Positions 18,602 through 27,363 of a stretch of 64,000 bases of DNA are shown piece by piece. A program made the translations under genes and the position numbers. The first letter of the stretch is position 1; every line of letters starts with the position of its first letter. The DNA lies in the NCBI RefSeq assembly GCF_017355915.2, contig NZ_JAFEUV020000003.1, positions 566,858-630,857 on the forward strand. Reading direction: 5' to 3'. The notes beneath the pieces are model-generated. The model had not been told where the DNA came from. It saw only the letters and a list, made by a program, of their open reading frames with translations, and did no database searches. This stretch comes from Telluribacter roseus. Lineage in GTDB: Bacteria > Bacteroidota > Bacteroidia > Cytophagales > Spirosomataceae.

Positions 18602-19615
18602 TTAAAATTCCTTGCAGTAGGTTATTTTTGGGGAGCAGGTACCTCCCAGCCGCTCTTTGAACCGGGCCAGGCCTGGCTTGGGCTGTCCGTGGTGATCAAG
18701 GGATGTGCCCAAGTCGAGTACTTCTATGTCTTCGCTCTGGCAGTAGCTGTATAGCATCTCATTGAGCAAAACAGTAGGGCTGTACGTACGGTAGAGCAGG
18801 TTGTCAGCCGGCAGAAAGTTGTACAGCACGCCCTGGCTTACCCGTATGGCTACGGTCATCGCGGCTATGGTTTCTCCATCAAACACGCCAAAGACAAGTA
18901 CTTCAGAAGGAAACGTATCCAGCAAGTCCCGGAGCTTCCGGTAGCTTAGTGTCAGCGGATATCCCTGCTGCTGACGACTTTTTTCCAGGAAATGGTACGC
19001 AAGCTCCGGCTCCGGATTGTACCAGGGCCGGGCTACCAGACCTGCCCGCTGGCACTTGCGTAGCCTTCTTCGCTCAGCCGCCGCCAGTAGCTCTACAAAG
19101 GGTTGCTCACTTACGTTGATATGATGGTTGTTGTGCTCGTACAGGGGCCGGTACCCCGCCGCTATATATGACTGATGTAGTACCTCATGCTGTGCGGGCT
19201 GGTAAGCCGCCGGGGCCGTTTTGATCGTGATCCCCTTTAGCTGTTGCGCCTGTGCCCATTCAGCCACACACTCGAGCAGGTAGGCCAGTGCCTGAGGGGG
19301 CGTATGGCCGGCACACTGGATACCACCAAACGGAGCCATAGGAGGCGACCATAGCTGAGCTTCTCTGTCCTGTGCTACATGTATAAGCGCTAATGACTCA
19401 CCGGTAAGGTGGTCCAGGAGGTAAAAAGTATATAGTAGTGCGGTGGCTTGGGTACCCAGGTGGTCTGGTCGGTTGTACAGGTAAAGCTCGAACTGGCAGC
19501 CCTCCAGTGGAAACCAGGAATTCCGTCGGGGGGAAGTAGTCTGGTAAAGCAGTACCTCATACCGAGGCGCCGTCCAATGGCCTACTACATTCCTGAGCTC
19601 TGTATGAAGGATCAT
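18602..19615 (-). CDS. GNAT/FemAB-like acyltransferase (Acetyltransf_6 type)
   Basis: The 337-residue protein has the double-GNAT layout: an N-terminal half with a variable strand-helix pattern, and a C-terminal half with AAERRRLRKCQRAGLVAR, VFGVFDGETIAAMTVAIRV, NFLPADN and VLDLGTSLDHHGQPKPGLARFKERLGG, the signature of FemAB-type proteins from exopolysaccharide loci. Such enzymes transfer an acyl or aminoacyl group to a polysaccharide or peptidoglycan precursor. The substrate is not known. It is convergent with the methyltransferase-like gene. Confidence 0.78.
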   Translation of the reverse strand: MILHTELRNVVGHWTAPRYEVLLYQTTSPRRNSWFPLEGCQFELYLYNRPDHLGTQATALLYTFYLLDHLTGESLALIHVAQDREAQLWSPPMAPFGGIQCAGHTPPQALAYLLECVAEWAQAQQLKGITIKTAPAAYQPAQHEVLHQSYIAAGYRPLYEHNNHHINVSEQPFVELLAAAERRRLRKCQRAGLVARPWYNPEPELAYHFLEKSRQQQGYPLTLSYRKLRDLLDTFPSEVLVFGVFDGETIAAMTVAIRVSQGVLYNFLPADNLLYRTYSPTVLLNEMLYSYCQSEDIEVLDLGTSLDHHGQPKPGLARFKERLGGTCSPKITYCKEF

Positions 19616-20333
19616 GTATTAAAGGTAGTGAAGAACTTGCTGTACATCTATCTGTTTTGCTTATAGATGTAGTATGTAAGATACGGTTAGAGCCAATCGG
19701 GAAGTGGCAGGACTACAACGGCTTGCTCTGCTTTTGAGCAGGTCTTAACTATACTCTCTTCTGATTAGCAATATTATGATTATGTAAACTTATATTGATG
19801 TCGCAGCCTTTGCACCATCCACAATATTCCCCATCTATGTGTATAAAGTTCTACAAAGACCCTACACATAGCTTTCTGGTAAGAGTAGAAAGCCTACCAG
19901 GTGATACTTTATTTATTATAAATAATCATTCCTTTATTTGCATATTTTGCACTATATTTAAGAAAGGTTATAGCTTGGATTTATAATATGCAATCTTTTT
20001 CATGTTATATTGAATGCTAGTATATCCGACTTCCAAATAGATAGTATTACCAGAAAAACGTGTTCCAGTAGCCTGTGTAAGTGCAACTGTAGCAGGAGAT
20101 AGCACCTGCCTTTGCCACAAAAAGTACGTGCAGGAATAGCTACGCCAGTGCGAAACGAAAGAGAGGAAGCCTAAAGTATGTAGGGCAGCTCTCTTAAGTA
20201 ACATGGAGAGAAGTAGTTTTTGTACTGATGGCACATTTTTATACTAAATCCACTATTGTTTGATTTTGCCGCCATACTTCATAGTTTTGTCGGGCATAGA
20301 ATCAGGCACTTTCTAAACCAATCCTCATTTTAG
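19616..20333. other. Long intergenic region before the carbamoyltransferase cassette
   Basis: About 720 bases, AT-rich in the middle. Two short open frames (19795-19986 plus, 19968-20234 minus) have no recognisable product, poor composition and no context, so I do not call them. The only supported element is the promoter at 20259-20289. A stretch around 20085-20215 is more GC-rich than its surroundings and could be a decayed gene or repeat unit, but I could not identify it. GTAC is rarer here (three seen) than in the rest of the window. Confidence 0.4.
20259..20289 (+). promoter_or_regulatory. Strong Bacteroidota promoter of the carbamoyltransferase cassette
   Basis: TTTG at 20259-20262 and TAGTTTTG at 20282-20289 are separated by exactly 19 bases, a full match to the Bacteroidota primary-sigma consensus TTTG-N19-21-TAnnTTTG. 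The transcript would begin about 40 bases before the GTG start at 20334. Confidence 0.8.
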
Positions 20334-22196
20334 GTGAAAATACTAGGTATCTCAGCTTTCTACCACGACTCCGCAGCAGCTCTTATTGATAATGGTGAAA
20401 TAGTGGCAGCCGCCCAGGAGGAACGATTCACACGTAAAAAACATGATCCGGGTTTTCCTTCCAATGCCGTAAATTTCTGTCTTGAATACGGTGGGATCAA
20501 CCTCAATCAACTGGACGCCATTGTATTCTATGACAAGCCGTTGCTCAAGTTTGAGCGCCTGCTCGAAACCTACTATGCCTTTGCTCCAAAGGGTATACGT
20601 TCGTTTATAACGGCTATGCCCGTGTGGATCAAGGAGAAAATGTTTCTTAAGCGGCTTATCAATGAGGAGCTTGTGAAGTTGGGATACGATAAGAAAAAGC
20701 CGGTTAAAATCCTTTTCCCAGAGCACCACCTCTCGCACGCGGCCAGTGCTTACTATCCTTCATCCTATGATAAAGCAGCTATCCTTACTGTAGATGGGGT
20801 AGGTGAGTGGGCTACGGCTTCGATTTGCCTCGGTGAAGGAAAGGATCTGAGTATATTGAAAGAGCTTCGCTTCCCTCATTCACTTGGACTACTCTATTCA
20901 GCCTTCACCTACTTCCTGGGCTTCCGGGTCAACTCGGGTGAGTACAAGCTGATGGGATTGGCTCCTTACGGTAACCCTACATCACCGGAAGTAGATCGCT
21001 ACGTAGATATTATACTGAAAGAACTGGTTGATCTGAAAGAAGATGGATCGGTATGGCTTGATCAGGAGTACTTTGACTACGCCACCGGCCTCAAAATGGT
21101 CAACGAGCATAAATGGGAGCAGCTGTTCGGCTTCAAAAAGCGGAATCCTGAAGATAGCCTCGAACCAGAACACTGTAATCTGGGACTAGCCATCCAGCGC
21201 GTCACTGAGGAGGCCGTAGTACGCATGGCCAAAGAAGCCAAGCGCCTCACCGGAGCTGACTACCTGTGTATGGCCGGAGGAGTAGCCCTTAACTGCGTGG
21301 CTAACGGGAAGCTACAGAAAGAAAACATCTTCAAGGAGGTATTTATACAACCAGCCGCCGGTGATGCGGGTGGTGCTCTCGGAGCTGCCCTGGCAGCTTA
21401 TCATATCTATTTCGGGCAGGAGCGTACCGTATCGTGGAAGCCTGACGCCATGCGAGGATCTTACCTGGGGCCCACTTTCTCGGACCTGGATGTAGAGCTG
21501 ACCGCCAAGAAGTACCAGGCGGTATATACGCACTACGAGAACTTTAAGGATCTGAGCCAGGATGTGGCCCGTCTGCTGGCCGAGGGCAATGTCGTAGGCT
21601 GGGTACAGGGACGTATGGAGTTTGGTCCGCGCGCTCTGGGTGGACGTAGTATCCTGGGTGACCCGCGTAACGCTGAAATGCAGAAAAAGCTGAACCTTAA
21701 GATTAAGTACCGCGAGTCGTTCCGTCCGTTTGCCCCTTCGGTACTGGCCGAAAACTGCTCGGAGTACTTCGATTACGAAGGCATATCGCCTTATATGCTA
21801 CTGGTACACCCGGTAGCCGAAAGCCGCCGGAAGCCACTGCCTGCCAACTACGATTCCATGGATGTGCGCGATAAGCTTTACTACCTGCGCTCCGACCTGC
21901 CTTCGATCACGCACATTGACTACTCAGCACGTATCCAGACGGTACACAAAGAAACCAACCCGCGCTACTACGAGCTCATTGACTCATTTAAGCAGCTAAC
22001 GGGCTACGGTGTTATCGTAAATACCAGCTTCAACGTACGCGGAGAGCCTATCGTATGTACTCCGAATGACGCCTACCGTTGCTTTATGCGTACCGAAATG
22101 GACTACCTGGTTGTGGGGAATTACGTATTTGATAAGAAAAAACAACCTGAATGGCAGGAGAAAGATAACTGGCAGGAAGAGTTTGTATTGGATTAA
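20334..22196 (+). CDS. NodU/CmcH-family carbamoyltransferase
   Basis: Uses carbamoyl phosphate and ATP to carbamoylate a hydroxyl group, typically of a sugar or natural product. The 620-residue protein starts at GTG (MKILGISAFYHDSAAALI) and has the Kae1-like metal-binding motif HHLSH (131-135), MAGGVALNCVANGK, and the C-terminal carbamoyl-phosphate domain signature GRMEFGPRALGGRSILGDPR and GVIVNTSFNVRGEPIV. Length is normal. It heads a four-gene cassette with SGNH, DUF5989 and SxtJ-like genes and lies next to the polysaccharide genes, so a surface glycan is a plausible target; this is inference. Confidence 0.95.
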   Translation: MKILGISAFYHDSAAALIDNGEIVAAAQEERFTRKKHDPGFPSNAVNFCLEYGGINLNQLDAIVFYDKPLLKFERLLETYYAFAPKGIRSFITAMPVWIKEKMFLKRLINEELVKLGYDKKKPVKILFPEHHLSHAASAYYPSSYDKAAILTVDGVGEWATASICLGEGKDLSILKELRFPHSLGLLYSAFTYFLGFRVNSGEYKLMGLAPYGNPTSPEVDRYVDIILKELVDLKEDGSVWLDQEYFDYATGLKMVNEHKWEQLFGFKKRNPEDSLEPEHCNLGLAIQRVTEEAVVRMAKEAKRLTGADYLCMAGGVALNCVANGKLQKENIFKEVFIQPAAGDAGGALGAALAAYHIYFGQERTVSWKPDAMRGSYLGPTFSDLDVELTAKKYQAVYTHYENFKDLSQDVARLLAEGNVVGWVQGRMEFGPRALGGRSILGDPRNAEMQKKLNLKIKYRESFRPFAPSVLAENCSEYFDYEGISPYMLLVHPVAESRRKPLPANYDSMDVRDKLYYLRSDLPSITHIDYSARIQTVHKETNPRYYELIDSFKQLTGYGVIVNTSFNVRGEPIVCTPNDAYRCFMRTEMDYLVVGNYVFDKKKQPEWQEKDNWQEEFVLD

Positions 22197-22266
22197 TATA
22201 CTATCATCTAATGATCGGGCCTGAGCCAGGGCCAACCGCTAAGAACTACGAGTCCCTAGAGATACA

Positions 22267-23388
22267 ATGACCTCCAAAATTGTTACAAGCCTGGTACGAC
22301 TATGCCTTTTGGGTGTACTATTTGTCTTTCTGTTTTATCCTGACCGCTTCCAGATTGAATTTGAGTACCCCGGAGCGCCTCTGGTCGACAGCTTCACACT
22401 GCGGCTGGCTAAGACCGTGTTCTGGCTGTTACTCATCATCGAAATCCTCCGTATATTTTATTACGGAGTGGTTAAGAGCAAATCCAAAAGCGTACTGGCT
22501 AATATTGTAACGTTTGTAGTTCCGCTGGCGGTCCTACTGATATTCCTGGAAGTTGTTTTTATGTATGTACCCCAGAGTCACGAGGGGGTACTTTCGAAAG
22601 CCTCCCGTATATGGTGGGCCAAGTACTGGAAACCTATTAATTCACAGGGCTATCGGGATAAGGAAATTTCGTCGGATACTACCAAGACCAACGTATTGGT
22701 TATTGGTGATTCGTTTGCCGCCGGGCATGGGCTCGAAAATCTGAACGATCGCTTCTCTGACCAGCTGGAGCAAAAACTGGGTACTGACAAGTACGTGGTA
22801 TATAACTTGGGAGTTTCGGGCTCCGATACGCGCGATGAGGCTAAGCGCCTGATGAAGTATCCGGTAAAGCCGGATGTTATTGTGCTGCAGTACTTCCCTA
22901 ACGATGTTGAGAAGGTAGGCCGCGAGAAGGGGCTGTCTCTGACCGGAGCCGAACCCTACGGTGACCTCCGCGGACCGCTGGCTACTATTGTAAAAAGGTT
23001 TTATTTGCCCAACTTTGTATACTGGCAACTGCCTCATACATCGTTTAGTACATTTGAGCAGTTTGTAAAACAGGCCTATACAGATACTACCGTGCTGAAC
23101 GCTCACCTGCGGGATCTGTCGCAGATGCTGGCTTACCGGGATAGTACAGGCGCTGACATGTACGCGGTGTTTGTTCCGTTCCTGTTTCAACTGGATAAAA
23201 GCGCTCAATACACAAAGCCTGTTGAGGATTTTTTGCGGTCGAAGGGAGTAAAAGTTGTAACTTTGACCGATGGAGTAAAGAATATACCTGAGAAAGAGCG
23301 AGTTGTAGGTAAGAATGACGGACATGCTGGTGCCCCTGTCAACGTACTGATGGCGGATAGGGTATACGAAGCAATGAGAAAGCAATAA
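22267..23388 (+). CDS. Membrane-anchored SGNH/GDSL hydrolase-like protein
   Basis: The 373-residue protein has about three N-terminal membrane segments (roughly 8-20, 42-60, 74-98) and then an extracytoplasmic SGNH domain: block I VLVIGDSFAAGHG (Ser149), block II VYNLGVSGSDTRDE (Gly), block III LQYFPND (Asn) and block V KNDGHAG (Asp351, His353). All four SGNH residues are present, so it should be an active esterase or O-acyl-handling enzyme facing the periplasm. It follows the carbamoyltransferase gene by 70 bases and probably belongs to the same transcript. The substrate is unknown. Confidence 0.85.
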   Translation: MTSKIVTSLVRLCLLGVLFVFLFYPDRFQIEFEYPGAPLVDSFTLRLAKTVFWLLLIIEILRIFYYGVVKSKSKSVLANIVTFVVPLAVLLIFLEVVFMYVPQSHEGVLSKASRIWWAKYWKPINSQGYRDKEISSDTTKTNVLVIGDSFAAGHGLENLNDRFSDQLEQKLGTDKYVVYNLGVSGSDTRDEAKRLMKYPVKPDVIVLQYFPNDVEKVGREKGLSLTGAEPYGDLRGPLATIVKRFYLPNFVYWQLPHTSFSTFEQFVKQAYTDTTVLNAHLRDLSQMLAYRDSTGADMYAVFVPFLFQLDKSAQYTKPVEDFLRSKGVKVVTLTDGVKNIPEKERVVGKNDGHAGAPVNVLMADRVYEAMRKQ

Positions 23389-23450
23389 CAATATACTGTA
23401 GAGGTATTTGTTCCCACACAAGATGTAAAACTAAAACCGTACTGATAACT

Positions 23451-23600
23451 ATGGATTTTCTGAATGACTTGTTTTCCTTCATGCGAGAGCGTAAAAAGTG
23501 GTGGCTTGCGCCGGTGATTGTGGTGTTGTTACTGATTGGTATCCTGATTGTGATTGGTGGCGGTTCGGCAGTAGCTCCGTTTATCTATACGTTGTTCTAA
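23451..23600 (+). CDS. DUF5989 small membrane protein
   Basis: A 49-residue protein (MDFLNDLFSFMRERKKWW, then VIVVLLLIGILIVIGGGSA, ending APFIYTLF). The layout of an amphipathic start, a basic RERKKWW, one membrane helix and the APFIYTLF tail matches DUF5989, a small protein family I know from its place beside NodU-type carbamoyltransferases and SxtJ-like genes. It lies 62 bases after the SGNH gene and 81 bases before the SxtJ-like gene. The function is unknown; it may anchor or partner the cytosolic carbamoyltransferase at the membrane. Confidence 0.85.
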   Translation: MDFLNDLFSFMRERKKWWLAPVIVVLLLIGILIVIGGGSAVAPFIYTLF

Positions 23601-23681
23601 TTGACTAAGATACAAGGTGACCAGCCCGGAGGGAAAAGCTCCGGGCCTATATTTCTACTACAAAATCCTTAAGCTAAAAGA

Positions 23682-24044
23682 ATGACCGAAGCAGACAAAG
23701 CCAAAGCCCAGTTAGTGATTGTAACGGGCCTTGTGATCCTATACTTTATATTTGATGCACCTTTCCTGCTGTACGCAGCGGGCATCATCGGAGTACTGTG
23801 TATAGCTATCCCGGTGGTAGGTGACCTGATTGTTAAAGGCTGGTACAAAATAGCCGAGGTACTCGGAGCTATCAACGGACGTATTCTCCTATCCCTGGTC
23901 TTTTTTGTTATTCTTTTCCCGATAGCTCTGCTGTCACGGTTGGGAAAGAAGAACCCGCTGGCTCTTAAGCGTGAAAGCGAAAGATCCGTATTTGCAGAAC
24001 GCAACCATCGCTACACCGCCAAAGATCTGGAGAACGTGTGGTAA
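23682..24044 (+). CDS. SxtJ-like small membrane protein
   Basis: The 120-residue protein has two to three hydrophobic segments (about 9-33 VIVTGLVILYFIF..., 34-48, and 68-90 ILLSLVFFVILFPIALL) and a polar C-terminus rich in charged residues ending DLENVW. This fits the SxtJ family, named from saxitoxin clusters but widespread beside carbamoyltransferases in non-toxic bacteria. It is the last gene of the cassette and is followed 22 bases later by a bidirectional terminator. The function is unknown. Confidence 0.8.
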   Translation: MTEADKAKAQLVIVTGLVILYFIFDAPFLLYAAGIIGVLCIAIPVVGDLIVKGWYKIAEVLGAINGRILLSLVFFVILFPIALLSRLGKKNPLALKRESERSVFAERNHRYTAKDLENVW

Positions 24045-24066
24045 TAAGATACCATAAGTACTTATC

Positions 24067-24100
24067 AAAAAGGCTTTGATCTGCGGATCAAAGCCTTTTT
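24067..24100. terminator. Bidirectional terminator between the SxtJ-like gene and ppx/gppA
   Basis: A perfect stem GGCTTTGATC (24072-24081) / GATCAAAGCC (24086-24095) with loop TGCG, flanked by five A and five T, lies between two convergent genes and can stop transcription from both sides. Confidence 0.92.
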
Positions 24101-24112
24101 GATTTTGCACCT

Positions 24113-24997
24113 TTATTTCTTCTTTCTACGGCAGGCTCGTTCATAGAGTACCTGGAGTATTCCGTCCTTAAGGCCTACGTCAGGTACGTGTATAGTCTCT
24201 ACGCCGGCCCACTTCATCGCTGACAGGTAGATATCTCCGGCGGGAAGTATCACATCCGCCCGGTCAGGGTTGAGCTGCAGCTTGTGGATACGTTCTTCCA
24301 GCGTAAAGTCGGCGATGTACTGATGCGTCCGTGCTATTTCTTCCAGGCTGGTAGAGCTTTCGGTAAGCTTGGAGGAAAGGTCAAACAGCTTATTAATGTT
24401 TCCGCCGGTACCAACAGCCTGTATGGGACGGCTCCGATCCACATTATCCATAATCCATTCCTGCATCTTCTTCCAGGCCCCTTTGGACTCTTTCCCTTCC
24501 AGTAGCCGCACCGACCCCAGTTTGAATGACCTGGCGTTCATCTTCTTTTTGTCCAGGTACAGGTTGAGTTCGGTACTGCCACCCCCTACATCGATGTGCA
24601 GGTACTGTCCGTCATCCAAAGATTTAACGACTACATTATTGACCAGTTCGGCTTCCTTTTGTCCGTCAATGATCTGAATATGTATACCGGTACGGCCTTC
24701 GATCCTGTCACGTACTTCGTGACCATTTTCTGCTTCACGCATGGCGGAGGTAGCACAGGCCATGTGATCGTCTATCTCGTGCAGCTCCATCAGGAGTTGG
24801 TAGGTGAGCATGAGCTTCATCATACGGTCCTCACTGTAAGAAGAGATACGGCCTTCCGTAAATACATCGTGGCCCAGGCGGAGGGGGAAACGTACGTACT
24901 CTACTTTCTTGAAACGAATGTTGTCCTCATCATGGAGTACCGACGAGATCTGCATCCTCGCGCCGTTGGAACCGATATCAATCGCTGCGAATTTCAA
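24113..24997 (-). CDS. Ppx/GppA-family phosphatase
   Basis: The 294-residue protein has the ASKHA phosphate-binding loops AAIDIGSNGARMQI (near the N-terminus) and HIDVGGGSTELNLY (middle), and the CATSAMREAENG stretch typical of the family. It corresponds to the short single-module form of about 300 residues without the C-terminal HD domain. It hydrolyses polyphosphate and/or pppGpp in the cytoplasm; which one cannot be decided from sequence. A perfect palindrome TGAC-AAAG-GTCA lies 78 bases upstream, the same operator type as at the cbb3 oxidase genes. Confidence 0.9.
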   Translation of the reverse strand: MKFAAIDIGSNGARMQISSVLHDEDNIRFKKVEYVRFPLRLGHDVFTEGRISSYSEDRMMKLMLTYQLLMELHEIDDHMACATSAMREAENGHEVRDRIEGRTGIHIQIIDGQKEAELVNNVVVKSLDDGQYLHIDVGGGSTELNLYLDKKKMNARSFKLGSVRLLEGKESKGAWKKMQEWIMDNVDRSRPIQAVGTGGNINKLFDLSSKLTESSTSLEEIARTHQYIADFTLEERIHKLQLNPDRADVILPAGDIYLSAMKWAGVETIHVPDVGLKDGILQVLYERACRRKKK

Positions 24998-25031
24998 AGC
25001 TCTATGTTTAGTGTGAAACCTATTTACTCCT

Positions 25032-25039
25032 CAAAAATA
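25032..25039 (-). promoter_or_regulatory. Predicted -7 box of the ppx/gppA gene
   Basis: The complement of 25032-25039 reads TATTTTTG, matching TAnnTTTG. It lies 35 bases downstream of the TGAC-N4-GTCA palindrome in the direction of transcription and about 35 bases before the ATG. Confidence 0.5.
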
Positions 25040-25074
25040 GATTTTTTTACTAAATAATAACGGCTTTGAAATAG

Positions 25075-25086
25075 TGACAAAGGTCA
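25075..25086 (-). promoter_or_regulatory. Crp/Fnr-type palindrome upstream of ppx/gppA
   Basis: TGACAAAGGTCA is a perfect 4-4-4 inverted repeat, extended by one more base pair (GTGAC...GTCAC). It has the same half-sites as the palindromes before ccoI, ccoS and hemN. Function as an operator is inferred from the repetition of the motif and its spacing to the -7 box. Confidence 0.55.
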
Positions 25087-25140
25087 CATGATCCATATCG
25101 CAAAAGCAGGAGCGAGTAGCTACCTGCTTTTGACCCTCAC

Positions 25141-26679
25141 TTAGCGGGCTTTGCCAAATTGATAAAGTAGCTTAAATCGTATGCCCAGGCTTTCGTTATC
25201 GGGCAGGTAGGGCCTGGCATCATTACGGGCTATGAAGTAGGTCTCAGCCTGGAGTACGATCGGATCCCAGCGTTTTTCGAGTCCGGCCGAGAGTACAACG
25301 TTCGTAAAAGCGGGAGGACGGGGTAGTACCCGCTCCGACCAGTGGTCAATCTGTTGGGTCGGAATACGCAGGTCAAAGCTTATCTCTTGTTTGGCCCGTA
25401 GGTTGATAGTAGTACCGGCACCTGCCAGGTAGGCAAAGTTACGTCCCAGTTCCCCCCTGAAATTAACCCCCACCGGGAGCTGAAGGAGTGTGGTACGGGT
25501 GGTGATATTAAGTACCTCAAAGCTGGGAGGTATCCGGCGGCCGTGCATAGCCCGGAAATCCTGCCTTTTTTTGTCATGGAAGATTCGTTCGTTGACGTAG
25601 CGCTCTTCCTGGTGTTTCTGCCAGTTAAGTCCGGTTGTTATGCTCCAGTGCCGGCTCAGCAGGATTTCGCTCCAGAGGCTGGTCGCCCGGGCTTTGGCCT
25701 CCCACTGCTGCCCCAGCCCTATCCGGTAGGGTACCGGCAGGTCAGGCAGTATTCGCTCCGGCTTTTGGGCTTCAACCGGTTGAGGCTGGGCCGTGGGCTG
25801 AGTGGCTTGAGTAGTTGGAGGGACACTGGCCAGAGTACTCTTATCCTTTTGGGCAGGCGGCATGCGGCGGTACAGCTTCCGGGCCAGCGGCGTACGCATG
25901 GCCAGAGGACGAGCCGGGAGTTCCTCCACACCCTGTATCTCTACTCGCTGATCTGTTGCGATGTTAGTGGGGTGGACCGATTCTCTACCCGGTGCTACTG
26001 ATTCAGAATTACGGCTAGTACCTAGATCAATACGTCTTTGAGTTAGGTTTTCTTGGTTGTTTGATTGCTTCTCTTGTAGACCAGTACTTTGTTGTGCCAG
26101 TACGGGGGGCGGCTCCTGCCGATTCGTTGGTTCCTGCGGGCGATCAGCAGCTTCGGTAGCCGCATCGGGTGTGACTACAGCTGGCTTTCCGACTGGCTCA
26201 ACGCGGGGAGCCGCCGGTTTTTCTTCTGCCAGGGCTGGTGAAGTAGCGAGTTCCTGATCCTGTGGCAGAGGAGTAGAGGGGGCTTGTGGTCTGGTTGGGT
26301 ACAGCTCCCGCCATTTCTGCTCAAACAGGGCCTTATCAGGCTCTGCCGCCTTTTCTTTACCTGCTACATATACAGTATCCCTTTGGATAGTGACGGTGGG
26401 GGGAGCCATTTGTTGCTGCTCCACGGTCTTCTTCAGGGACGTGATCTCTTTGCGAAGCTTTTCGTTCTGATGGCTTTGATGGAAGTACAATACCGTCGTG
26501 AGCACCGCGGTGGATGCGGCGGCGGCATAGCCGATCCACGGGCCGTGGGTCTGCCAGAAGGTAGGCGCCGCGTGCTGACGCATGTAGGATTGCATTCGCT
26601 GCCAGTCCTTCTCCTGAAATTCCGGCTGAATGCTTTCTAGCTTCTTACGTAGATTTTCCTCAAATCGATTAATTTTCAT
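25141..26679 (-). CDS. ECF-sigma partner: inner-membrane anchor, Pro/Gln-rich linker and beta-barrel-like C-terminus
   Basis: I do not recognise a named family. The 512 residues show an N-terminal acidic-basic cytosolic part (1-45, INRFEENLRKKLESIQPEF), one membrane helix (about 48-66), a short coiled coil (NEKLRKEITSLKKTVEQQQ), a long low-complexity Pro/Gln/Thr-rich region (about 110-315), and about 190 residues alternating in the manner of small outer-membrane barrels (LLQLPVGVNFRG, FAYLAGAGTTINL, ending LLYQFGKAR). The start overlaps the end of the ECF sigma gene by 11 bases, the usual position of an anti-sigma factor. It may link the outer and inner membranes to sigma control. Confidence 0.65.
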   Translation of the reverse strand: MKINRFEENLRKKLESIQPEFQEKDWQRMQSYMRQHAAPTFWQTHGPWIGYAAAASTAVLTTVLYFHQSHQNEKLRKEITSLKKTVEQQQMAPPTVTIQRDTVYVAGKEKAAEPDKALFEQKWRELYPTRPQAPSTPLPQDQELATSPALAEEKPAAPRVEPVGKPAVVTPDAATEAADRPQEPTNRQEPPPVLAQQSTGLQEKQSNNQENLTQRRIDLGTSRNSESVAPGRESVHPTNIATDQRVEIQGVEELPARPLAMRTPLARKLYRRMPPAQKDKSTLASVPPTTQATQPTAQPQPVEAQKPERILPDLPVPYRIGLGQQWEAKARATSLWSEILLSRHWSITTGLNWQKHQEERYVNERIFHDKKRQDFRAMHGRRIPPSFEVLNITTRTTLLQLPVGVNFRGELGRNFAYLAGAGTTINLRAKQEISFDLRIPTQQIDHWSERVLPRPPAFTNVVLSAGLEKRWDPIVLQAETYFIARNDARPYLPDNESLGIRFKLLYQFGKAR

Positions 26680-27286
26680 TTTGTTTATAGGACTGTATTC
26701 CCCAATCGTTCGGAAACAGGTCGGGGTATGATCGCTTGATCAAGTGCTGTAACCGGGCTCGCGCCCTCACATAGTGGGAGCGCACCGTGGCCTCATTGAT
26801 ATTCAACTGGTCCGCTATTTCGCGGTGATTGTAGCCGTCCACTACATACATCATAAAAACTGTTCTATATATCGGCTTGATTTGTTGCACCAGCTCCAGA
26901 ATTTCTTCGGCCGTAATTTTATCAATGACATCATCGTCAAACTTGGGGTAAGCGGCATCTTCCAGCCCCACCGTATCCCTTGTGTACTTGACGTTCTTGC
27001 GGTAGTGGCTGATGGCGGTGTTGATCAGGATGGTCCGGAGCCAGGCCTTGAACGGCTGGCTGGGATCGTACTTGTTGAGATGCTGAAATACTTTAAAGAA
27101 GCCTTCGTTCAGGATCTCCTCCGCATCGTCTGATGAGGAACAATGACGCAGACAGATACTCTTGGCGTAGCTAAAGTACTGCCTGTAAAGCGTTCGCTGT
27201 GCCTGCTCGTTTCCCGCAATACAGGCACGTATAACGCTTTCGAAGTCCTCCTCTGAGAATTCTATTTTCTTTTTCCTAAAAAACAA
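26669..27286 (-). CDS. ECF-type RNA polymerase sigma factor
   Basis: The 205-residue protein has sigma region 2 (about 30-105: YFSYAKSICLRHCSSSDDAEEILNEGFFKVF split across it, and PFKAWLRTILINTAISHYRK) and region 4 (about 140-190: YRTVFMMYVVDGYNHREIADQLNINEATVRSHYVRARARL), with no region 3, as in ECF sigma factors. It directs RNA polymerase to a small stress or envelope regulon. The next gene overlaps it by 11 bases and is probably its membrane regulator. It is divergent from a lipoprotein gene that could be a target. Confidence 0.93.
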   Translation of the reverse strand: MFFRKKKIEFSEEDFESVIRACIAGNEQAQRTLYRQYFSYAKSICLRHCSSSDDAEEILNEGFFKVFQHLNKYDPSQPFKAWLRTILINTAISHYRKNVKYTRDTVGLEDAAYPKFDDDVIDKITAEEILELVQQIKPIYRTVFMMYVVDGYNHREIADQLNINEATVRSHYVRARARLQHLIKRSYPDLFPNDWGIQSYKQNEN

Positions 27287-27363
27287 GCGGGAGTAAAAGT
27301 CAAAAGTTCGGGCTGCTTCTTGGTTGTTCTGTACTTACTCTTTACGCAGGTGGGGCATAGAAT

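Noticed and set aside
19795-20234. Two short frames in the intergenic region before the carbamoyltransferase gene
   Set aside because: No recognisable domain, unusual composition, mutual overlap and no start context. Probably chance frames in AT-rich DNA.
20334-24044. Saxitoxin-type biosynthesis, suggested by SxtJ and carbamoyltransferase
   Set aside because: Only the carbamoyltransferase-associated families are shared. No polyketide-like SxtA, amidinotransferase or other sxt core genes are present.
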